A DNA stretch of 11,392 bases from an uncultured Chthoniobacterales bacterium (lineage in GTDB: Bacteria; Verrucomicrobiota; Verrucomicrobiia; Chthoniobacterales; UBA10450): assembly GCA_955652155.1 (NCBI GenBank), contig CATPAT010000078.1:1-11392 (forward strand). Direction: 5' to 3'. Shown here piece by piece: positions 1-5,795 of this stretch; the stretch's first letter is position 1; the number at the start of each line of letters is the position of its first letter. The notes under the pieces are model-generated. The model had not been told where the DNA came from. It made no database searches and saw only the letters and a list, made by a program, of their open reading frames with translations. Made by a program: the position numbers and the translations under genes.

Positions 1-141
1 ATCGGCGCGGTTCTGGTTTACGGCGATAAGAATCACGGCCACGTCGAGATCCGAACAAAAGATGGGTTCGTCAGCGATTACCATAGCAAATATCGCTGCT
101 TTTATCCGCTCATTGCCGTTTACGGAAAATTCGGATCCTGA
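1..141 (+). CDS. C-terminal end of an unidentified protein, possibly CHAP/NlpC-like (partial, 5' end outside window)
   Basis: Frame 1 is open from the first base to a TGA at 139-141 and gives 46 residues. The visible part has a Gly-Ala-Val-Leu-Val-Tyr-Gly strand, then His-Gly-His-Val-Glu-Ile-Arg and a Gly-Phe-Val-Ser-Asp-Tyr stretch, ending in Phe-Gly-Ser. A 'GxVxVYG...GHVEI' pattern recalls the second half of CHAP or NlpC/P60-type cell-wall hydrolases, where a His follows such a strand, but the catalytic Cys region would lie outside the window, so this is only a suggestion. The gene converges on kdpE: its stop and the kdpE stop on the other strand are one base apart. Codons look like ordinary coding sequence. 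That it is the tail of a real gene is fairly likely; the family is weakly supported. Confidence 0.55.
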   Translation: MGAVLVYGDKNHGHVEIRTKDGFVSDYHSKYRCFYPLIAVYGKFGS

Positions 142-157
142 ATCATTGATCCGAATT
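128..157 (-). terminator. Perfect inverted repeat between convergent genes, likely terminator of the kdp operon
   Basis: AATTCGGATC at 128-137 is the exact reverse complement of GATCCGAATT at 148-157, a 10-bp stem around a 10-base loop (138-147). Read on the minus strand, the stem's 3' arm runs into TTTTCC, a short T-tract that suits intrinsic termination of the kdp transcript. Read on the plus strand there is no T-run, so termination of the left-hand gene here would be weaker or factor-dependent. The stem is only moderately GC-rich. The structure overlaps the 3' ends of both genes, and both stop codons fall in or at the edge of the loop. No energy calculation was possible. Confidence 0.5.
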
Positions 158-841
158 CGAATCGACCGAATGAAAGCGGTAACCGATACCCGATTCGGTC
201 TTAATTAAACGCGGGTTGGCTGGATCGACCTCGATCTTCTGACGCAAGTGCGTGACATAAACGCGCAAATACTGTCGATGTTCTTCTGATTTCGGGCCCC
301 AGATTTCGCGCAAAATGTAGCGATGAGTGAGAACTCGGCCCGGATGCCTAACAAACAGCCGAAGAAGCACGTACTCGGTGGCGGTGAGTTTCACTTCGTG
401 GCCGGCGCGAGTGACAACGCGTGCCGTAAGATCGACAATCAAGTCGCTGCTTTTGAAAATAGAAACTTCTTCTTCCGGCCGCGTTTTGCGTTGAGCGGCG
501 CGCAGGCGCGCAAGCAGCTCCGGCGTGCTGAAGGGTTTGGTAACGTAATCCTCCGCACCGGCATCGAGCGCGGCAATTTTGCCCGCTTCATCGTCCCGCA
601 CGGAAAGAACGAGCACAGGCGCTTCGCTCCATTCGCGTAGCCGTTTCAAGACTTCGAGACCGTCCATGTCTGGCAAACCGAGGTCGAGAAGGATGACGAC
701 AGGCTTGCGGTTGGCGATTTCAACTAAACCGTCATGTCCATTGTCCGCTTCGTGCACTTGATAGTTCTCGGCTTCGAGCGCGACCCGCAGAAGCCGACGG
801 ATCTGGACTTCGTCGTCGATGATAACGGCGACTGGCTTCAT
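143..841 (-). CDS. kdpE: KdpE, OmpR/PhoB-family response regulator of the kdp operon
   Basis: This 232-residue protein is the cytoplasmic transcription factor that KdpD phosphorylates to turn on kdp transcription under potassium limitation. The receiver domain (about 1-118) has the acidic pair Asp9-Asp10, phospho-acceptor Asp53 in a LLDLGLPDMDG context, Ser80 at the switch Thr/Ser position and Lys102 in a TKPF motif. A winged-helix DNA-binding domain follows (about 130-226). Its recognition helix, YLRVYVTHLRQKIE at 191-204, is very close to that of E. coli KdpE, including the Arg residues at 193 and 200. The length matches the family. The ATG at 841 overlaps the kdpD stop as ATGA (838-841), and GGAAG lies about 10 bases upstream, so translational coupling to kdpD is likely. 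It is the last gene of the operon. The likely target is the AT-rich region upstream of kdpA (9601-9650), which is inference. Confidence 0.97.
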   Translation of the reverse strand: MKPVAVIIDDEVQIRRLLRVALEAENYQVHEADNGHDGLVEIANRKPVVILLDLGLPDMDGLEVLKRLREWSEAPVLVLSVRDDEAGKIAALDAGAEDYVTKPFSTPELLARLRAAQRKTRPEEEVSIFKSSDLIVDLTARVVTRAGHEVKLTATEYVLLRLFVRHPGRVLTHRYILREIWGPKSEEHRQYLRVYVTHLRQKIEVDPANPRLIKTESGIGYRFHSVDSNSDQ

Positions 842-3468
842 GCCGTCGCTGCTTCCGAGGGCAATCGCATAGCCTCGCCGATGGGAAGCCGAATCGAGAA
901 ACGCGCACCGCCGTTCTCCTGATTTTGCGCGACGATCTGGCCGCCGTGCGCTTCAACCAATTGGCGTGCGATGGAAAGACCAAGGCCGAGCCCGCCGGGA
1001 CGAGTTCTCGGACCGCGATAAAACTTCTCGAACACTTTATTTTCTTCACCAGGCGCAAGGCCGGGGCCATGGTCAGCTACGGAGATGACGAGCATGGAAT
1101 CATCGCGTGCCGCGCTCACTTCGACCGGCTGATCACTCTTGCCGTGGGCGACGGCGTTCGAAAGTAGCGAGCCCAGCGCTTGTTCGATCAAGCGCGAATC
1201 CACCGAGATCGGCGGAAAGTTTTTGGCGATATTGATTCGCACCTCGGCATCTTTCAATCCCGATGCTGCGATGGCTTCGCGTACAAGCTCGGCCGGATCG
1301 CACCATTCCCGCATGGGCTGGAGAAGACCGGACTCCAAACGTGTGGCGTCGAGCAAATGATCCACTGTGCGGGTGAGACGCCGCGCGGCTTGTTGCAACT
1401 CGGAGCAGTCCGGCTCCGGCTGCTGCAGAGCCGCCGTCATGGCCGCAAGCGGCGTTTTCAATTCGTGCGAAACGGAATCGAAAAGCGTTTTCTGAAGTTT
1501 TTGCGATTGACGGGCGATCTGCGCTTCGCGGCTTTCTTCCAAGGCGCGTTCTTTATTCACGAAGAGTGCGAGCTGGGCGGCGAAAGCGTCGAGCAATTCG
1601 CGCTGCTCGATCGTTGGTGGACTGGCGAGCCGAATAGTGAGTACGCCTTCGGCGCGGTCGCCGGTAACGAGTGGGACATGCAACGCATCGGCGTCCGGAA
1701 GTGTGTCTGTCGATCTTCCGGCGCTTTGCTTCTTCTGAAACGCCCACACTGCGACGCTTTCGTCTTTGCTCGAAGGAATGAACGTGCTCGCCCTGTGGCG
1801 CGACAAACCGCCTTCATCGCACAACCAAACCGCAGCATCGGCGAGGAAAGAACTTTTGATCAACGCGAGAACCTTTGGGAGCGCTTCGTCAAGATCGCGG
1901 CTGGCGGCAAGCGCCCGCGTCAAACGATACAAAGAGGTGGCGCGTTCTTCACGGCGGCGCTCCGATTGTTCGCGCTCGCGGAGTTGACTGGCAAGATGTC
2001 CGATCACGATCGCGATCACGAAGTAGGCGCCGAACATCAAGAAGTCCTGAAGCTGACTGATGTAAAAGGTGAAGCGCGGCGGAATGAAAAGAAAGTCCCA
2101 GAGAACCGCGCTGAGCGCGGCGAGAAACAGCGTCGGCCAACGGCGCAGACGAGTAGCTGCCAGAACAACTGCGAGCAAATAAAAGAGCGCGACCGCCCAA
2201 TAGCCAGTGAAATCGAAGATCGACAATGACAATCCGGTAACTGCGGCGGCAATGACGAGGGCGACGCCGAAATCGCGCCAGGGGGCGCGGGCCAGACGTT
2301 CCTCGATTGGTTCGCGACGCGGCGGCGCCGACTCGTCGGCGGGAATCATGTGGATATCGATGTTGCCGCTGTGGCGCATAAGCCAGCGCAACGGATCGCG
2401 TTTCCAAAAACCAAGCCAGCGCGTGCCGAGCGGCTTGCCGATCACGATTTGGGTAACGTTGTGTTGTTGCGCGATGCGGAGCAGCGCCTCGCCCACATCG
2501 GTACCCGGTGTGGAAATGACTTCAGCCCCGAGCTGGCGCGCGAGCGCGAGATAACGATTCAATCGCGTTTGTTCTTCCTGCGAAAGGCCGCGCGATCGTT
2601 CGATGTTCGCGACGATCCATGACGCTTCCATCGAGGCCGCCAGCCGGCGCGTGTAACGAATCAGTCTTTCCGAATAGGGGCTCGCGCTTACCGCGACGAG
2701 CAGGCGATCGCCACTCTTCCAAGGCCCCACGATTTTTTCCTCGGACATGATGTCGCGCAAATCGCGGTCGACATGTTCGGCGACAAGGCGCAGCGCCATT
2801 TCGCGCAAGGCGGTAAGATTGCTTTCCTTGAAGAAATTCTTCGCCGCCCAGTCCGCTTTTTCGCCGAGGTAAACTTTTCCTTCGGCCAGGCGCAAACGGA
2901 GTTGTTCCGGTGTTAGATCGACAAGCGCGATCTCGTCCGCAAGATCGAGAACGGAATCGGGCACAGTTTCGTGAACAGAGACGCCGCTGATTTGACGGAC
3001 GGTGTCGCTGCGACTCGCGACATGTTGAACGTTCAACGTGGTGTAGACATCGATGCCCGCTTCAAGCAGCTCGAGCACGTCCTGATAACGTTTGGGGTGG
3101 CGCGAGCCCGGCGCGTTTGTGTGCGCGAGCTCGTCGACAACGGCCAGGCCCGGATGCCACGTCAGGATTGCGTCGAGATCCATCTCGTTCAGCGTCGTTC
3201 CACGATATTCGAGCTGCGAACGCGGCATGATGGGCATGCCCTCGGTCAGCGCTTCGGTTTCCTTGCGCCCGTGCGTTTCGACAACACCGATCACAACCTC
3301 AGTGCCTTGTAGCAGCTTTTGTTGGGCAGCTTGCAACATCGCGTAGGTCTTACCGACGCCCGGCGACATCCCGAAAAAAATCTTGAGCTTGCCGCGCGCA
3401 GCAGCGGTTTCGTCGCGCTTCACGCGCGCGAGAATCTCATCCGGGTTTGGCCGCTCCGCCTCGCTCAT
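838..3468 (-). CDS. kdpD: KdpD, potassium-sensing histidine kinase
   Basis: An 876-residue inner-membrane sensor kinase that controls KdpE phosphorylation. The order is canonical. The N-terminal KdpD domain has a Walker A motif (GMSPGVGKT, 33-41) and the conserved VVDELAHTNAPGSRHPKR block (110-127). A universal-stress-protein domain follows (about 254-377). Four membrane segments lie at about 400-491, then an arginine cluster (497-509) like the one implicated in E. coli KdpD signalling. A GAF-like region spans about 515-637. The kinase core has the H-box with His668 (SVSHELKTPL), N-box Asn771, G1 box DHGPGL (799-804), F-box FEKFYRG and G2 box GLGLGLS (826-832). All catalytic boxes are intact. 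The ATG at 3468 begins 31 bases after the barrel gene stops, with only a weak AGG-type ribosome site. Its 3' end overlaps kdpE by 4 bases. The stress-protein domain has a Ser-Ala-Ser at 261-263 but not the FTAxY part of the c-di-AMP motif described for S. aureus KdpD. Confidence 0.97.
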   Translation of the reverse strand: MSEAERPNPDEILARVKRDETAAARGKLKIFFGMSPGVGKTYAMLQAAQQKLLQGTEVVIGVVETHGRKETEALTEGMPIMPRSQLEYRGTTLNEMDLDAILTWHPGLAVVDELAHTNAPGSRHPKRYQDVLELLEAGIDVYTTLNVQHVASRSDTVRQISGVSVHETVPDSVLDLADEIALVDLTPEQLRLRLAEGKVYLGEKADWAAKNFFKESNLTALREMALRLVAEHVDRDLRDIMSEEKIVGPWKSGDRLLVAVSASPYSERLIRYTRRLAASMEASWIVANIERSRGLSQEEQTRLNRYLALARQLGAEVISTPGTDVGEALLRIAQQHNVTQIVIGKPLGTRWLGFWKRDPLRWLMRHSGNIDIHMIPADESAPPRREPIEERLARAPWRDFGVALVIAAAVTGLSLSIFDFTGYWAVALFYLLAVVLAATRLRRWPTLFLAALSAVLWDFLFIPPRFTFYISQLQDFLMFGAYFVIAIVIGHLASQLREREQSERRREERATSLYRLTRALAASRDLDEALPKVLALIKSSFLADAAVWLCDEGGLSRHRASTFIPSSKDESVAVWAFQKKQSAGRSTDTLPDADALHVPLVTGDRAEGVLTIRLASPPTIEQRELLDAFAAQLALFVNKERALEESREAQIARQSQKLQKTLFDSVSHELKTPLAAMTAALQQPEPDCSELQQAARRLTRTVDHLLDATRLESGLLQPMREWCDPAELVREAIAASGLKDAEVRINIAKNFPPISVDSRLIEQALGSLLSNAVAHGKSDQPVEVSAARDDSMLVISVADHGPGLAPGEENKVFEKFYRGPRTRPGGLGLGLSIARQLVEAHGGQIVAQNQENGGARFSIRLPIGEAMRLPSEAATA

Positions 3469-3499
3469 GCGCCGAACCTACGCCTCGGCGAGCTTTCGT

Positions 3500-5029
3500 T
3501 CAAAAGTGATAGATCACGTCGGTGATGAAGGCGAACTGGCTCTTATCTGCCCCGTTGTTGTAAGCAGGCACGTCGTAGGAATGATCGAAACGCAGCTCCG
3601 GACGAATGGTGATGAGTTTATCCGGCCAATAAGTGACGCCGATTGCGTGCTCGGAATATGGCGTGGCAAATCCGGTGCGGGCGCCCACCCTGTCCTTAAA
3701 GTATTCATTGCGCACGGTGAAGAAGGAGTTTCGTGCGATCCGGAACATGGTGTAGTTCACGACCGCCAACTCCGACGCATAACCGCTTCGCACCGGGAAC
3801 GAGCCGCTCTGGAACGGCACCTCTTTGGTTGGATGGTTGATGGCGTCGTACTCGAACATGTACCAAGCCTCGGTCGCGGAATAAATTTTGTCGTTGAACT
3901 TATGCGTCCAGGTTCCAACGAACTGTTGCATGTTGTTATAGCCCCACTGCCCGTCGTTAATCACATTATCGCCCGCATAAATCGAATCCATCTGGTTAGG
4001 CGCCGTCCATTGCACCATCACCGTGCCGGTCGGCTGACGGCCGGGATCTTTCTGCCAAATCGCAACGTCGGTGCCGTCGGAGATGCCAGCCTGAATTGTC
4101 CATTGATCGTTGATCATCGTGGTAGTGAAGATTCCCTCCTGACAGTAAGGATCGAAACCGTAGAGGAGCGAGTGACTCGCCATCAGATTGTTTGGAGCCA
4201 ACTGCGCTTCGATGTCCGGCTCGGAAATGATTCGGCCGATGCGGATGTTCATCCCTTGGAATACGTACGGGATGTAGAGATCAAAATAGACCATCGGCAT
4301 ATCGAAGCCGTAGTAACTGTTGTGCTGCAACAATTGCTCGCTGAACCATCCGCGGGAAAAGGTAAAACGATAGTCGAGACCGTAGAGCATCGAGTATCGA
4401 AAACCCCAATCGATGTGATCAGTTTGGTTTTCATCGGGCAGCCGCTCGACGTAGAGCACGATCTGGTTTAATTCCATCCGGTTCGGCCGGATGTCATAAA
4501 CCAATGGAAAGTTCGCATTCTGTCCTTTCGAGGTGTTGTGCGACGTGCTGATGTTGCCCGAAAAATTTACCCAGCCGTAGATTTGCACCTTGCTTCTCTT
4601 CCAAGCGTCGCCACCCGGTCCTTCGTAAATCGCCTGCATTAATGGATACGGCGCGAGCTCGCCCGGGTCCCCGATGACGGTACTCCCACCAATTTGCCAA
4701 TCACTCGCTGGAAACGGCGGTGAATCAAATGGCGCCGGCGGAATACGACGCGGAGTCGGCGTTGCGCCCGGCTCAGGCGGCGTGTAGGCCGGCGTTCCTA
4801 ATTGCTCGAGCATGGCTTCATCCAAACGTTTCCAGAACGGCTCTTTCATCTTGCGCGCAATTCTTTCGGCCTTCTCTTCTTCCTCCTTCGCCTTTGCTGC
4901 TTTGGCTGCCCTCGCTTTCGCTCTAAGCGTTGTATCAGTAGCTTCCTGCGCATGCATTGCTGGGACCGCGAACACGATTCCGGCGAACAGCGTGGAAACC
5001 ACAACGAACAGGTATTTATTTCTTTTCAA
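3500..5029 (-). CDS. Outer-membrane beta-barrel protein (putative porin, BBP2/OmpL-like) within the kdp operon
   Basis: A 509-residue exported protein. It starts with a signal peptide (1-24 or 1-27: Lys-Arg-Asn-Lys, a hydrophobic core, then a VPA or MHA cleavage site). Next come an Ala/Lys/Glu-rich, probably helical or coiled-coil segment (about 35-77) and a Pro-rich linker (about 79-108). From about 115 to the end it shows alternating aromatic/polar strands rich in Tyr, Trp and Asn, ending in Phe, the usual signature for barrel insertion by the BAM machinery. The pattern fits the putative beta-barrel porin-2 family (PF07642), which I judge by style rather than a search. The start is TTG at 5029, with a strong AAGGAG five bases upstream; no ATG lies nearby and only this start keeps the signal peptide. 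It sits 29 bases after kdpC and 31 bases before kdpD, so it should be co-expressed under K+ limitation. A role in letting potassium across the outer membrane is inferred from position; substrate is unknown. Confidence 0.8.
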   Translation of the reverse strand: MKRNKYLFVVVSTLFAGIVFAVPAMHAQEATDTTLRAKARAAKAAKAKEEEEKAERIARKMKEPFWKRLDEAMLEQLGTPAYTPPEPGATPTPRRIPPAPFDSPPFPASDWQIGGSTVIGDPGELAPYPLMQAIYEGPGGDAWKRSKVQIYGWVNFSGNISTSHNTSKGQNANFPLVYDIRPNRMELNQIVLYVERLPDENQTDHIDWGFRYSMLYGLDYRFTFSRGWFSEQLLQHNSYYGFDMPMVYFDLYIPYVFQGMNIRIGRIISEPDIEAQLAPNNLMASHSLLYGFDPYCQEGIFTTTMINDQWTIQAGISDGTDVAIWQKDPGRQPTGTVMVQWTAPNQMDSIYAGDNVINDGQWGYNNMQQFVGTWTHKFNDKIYSATEAWYMFEYDAINHPTKEVPFQSGSFPVRSGYASELAVVNYTMFRIARNSFFTVRNEYFKDRVGARTGFATPYSEHAIGVTYWPDKLITIRPELRFDHSYDVPAYNNGADKSQFAFITDVIYHF

Positions 5030-5034
5030 TGGTT

Positions 5035-5040
5035 CTCCTT
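5035..5040 (-). promoter_or_regulatory. Strong ribosome binding site deciding the TTG start of the barrel gene
   Basis: On the minus strand AAGGAG lies 5 bases before TTG at 5029-5027. It is the best ribosome site in the operon and shows that the TTG is the start, although no ATG is available close by. Most other genes in the operon have weak sites or start by overlap, so this gene may be translated independently of its neighbours. Confidence 0.75.
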
Positions 5041-5058
5041 TGGGTTGGTTAAATTTTT

Positions 5059-5598
5059 TTAGCGCAACTGATCGAGTGCGAGATTTAATTTGAGAACATT
5101 GACACGCGGCTCGCCCAGAAATCCGAGCTGCGGCGCTTCGATCGCTTGATCGACAATTTTCGCAATTTGTTGGACCGACAGGTTGCGCGCAGCGGCAACT
5201 CGCGAAATTTGCAGGCGTGTTGCTTCCGGGCTGATGTGCGGATCGAGTCCGCTGCCCGAAGCGGTCAGCAAATCCACGGGTGCGGCGCTTCCAATCTTGG
5301 CGCGCCGTTCATCGATGGATTTCTTGAGGTCCGCGCTCGTTGGGCCTTTGTTACTCGCGCCGGAAGGGACGGTTGCGTAATCCGCTGATGAGGGTCGTGG
5401 CCAGAAATAGCGCGGCGATTCAAACTTCTGCACGAGCAAGTCCGAGCCGATGAGTTTACCATTCTCAACGATTCGTGAACCATTGGCTTGCTTTGGAAAA
5501 AGCAATTGCGCGACTCCCGTCATCGCCAGCGGATAGAGAATGCCGGTCAGTAAAGTCAGGATGAGGTAGATGCGTAACGACTGAAGGATTGTTTTCAT
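5059..5598 (-). CDS. kdpC: KdpC, accessory subunit of the K+-transporting ATPase
   Basis: A 179-residue subunit of the KdpFABC complex, with one N-terminal membrane helix (about 8-32) and a periplasmic domain; it stabilises the complex and is thought to assist potassium loading. Family signatures are present: GSDLLVQKFESPRYFWPRPS (51-70), the LTASGSGLDPHISPEA block (111-126) and the C-terminal GEPRVNVLKLNLALD (162-176). Length is close to the usual 190. An in-frame ATG at 5640 would add 14 residues, but ATG at 5598 is preferred: GGAAG lies 8 bases upstream, the protein then begins directly before the membrane helix as in homologues, and it forms an ATGA overlap with the preceding small ORF. 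The stop at 5059-5061 is 29 bases before the barrel gene. Confidence 0.95.
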   Translation of the reverse strand: MKTILQSLRIYLILTLLTGILYPLAMTGVAQLLFPKQANGSRIVENGKLIGSDLLVQKFESPRYFWPRPSSADYATVPSGASNKGPTSADLKKSIDERRAKIGSAAPVDLLTASGSGLDPHISPEATRLQISRVAAARNLSVQQIAKIVDQAIEAPQLGFLGEPRVNVLKLNLALDQLR

Positions 5599-5792
5599 CG
5601 TTTTGACTTCCACGGCCGGTTTGGCAGAAACCAGGTCCAAAAGGGATAAGAATCTCCCTTTTCATTCTTGTTCTTCTCGGCGGGCTTGGTGGGTGCGGTA
5701 GAATCGGGCAGACTGGCCAGACAATCGGACAAGCGTCCCCTCAAATCTTCGATACGCGCAATTGGAACAAAGACGAACACAATTGTTTTCAT
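5595..5792 (-). CDS. Small protein of unknown function between kdpB and kdpC
   Basis: A 65-residue reading frame filling the space between kdpB and kdpC exactly. Its ATG (5792) comes 3 bases after the kdpB stop, and its TGA overlaps the kdpC ATG as ATGA. This packing is the main evidence that it is translated; the ribosome site is poor, so coupling to kdpB termination is likely. I do not recognise the protein. It has a short hydrophobic start (MKTIVFVFVPIA), an amphipathic stretch with one Cys (13-28), a charged Lys/Glu/Asn linker (about 34-48), and an aromatic, basic tail with three Trp (FWTWFLPNRPW, then KSKR). It is not KdpF, which is about 29 residues, hydrophobic and normally upstream of kdpA. 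A membrane-associated accessory or regulatory peptide of the pump is possible but unproven. It could also be a short overlap-maintaining frame without function. Confidence 0.6.
   Translation of the reverse strand: MKTIVFVFVPIARIEDLRGRLSDCLASLPDSTAPTKPAEKNKNEKGDSYPFWTWFLPNRPWKSKR
5607..5611 (-). promoter_or_regulatory. Ribosome binding site supporting the kdpC start at 5598
   Basis: GGAAG on the minus strand, 8 bases before ATG 5598-5596. It lies inside the 3' end of the small upstream ORF. It favours the shorter kdpC start over the in-frame ATG at 5640. Confidence 0.5.
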
Positions 5793-5795
5793 TGG

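Noticed and set aside
1999..2022. Short repeat of GATCACGATCGC-type units, looking like a tandem or palindromic site
   Set aside because: It encodes the Val-Ile-Ala-Ile-Val-Ile run of the last KdpD membrane helix; repeated Ile/Val codons explain it.
1180..2229. 349-codon plus-strand open frame opposite kdpD
   Set aside because: It lies fully antisense to the well-conserved kinase gene, has low-complexity Arg-rich composition and no domain I recognise; long antisense frames are common in GC-rich genes.
3383..4471. 362-codon plus-strand open frame opposite the barrel gene and the kdpD start
   Set aside because: It spans two real genes and their gap on the other strand, shows no recognisable domain and no ribosome site; treated as a shadow frame.
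5599..5640. Longer KdpC start at 5640
   Set aside because: The ATG at 5598 has a well-placed GGAAG and puts the membrane helix at the usual distance from the N-terminus.
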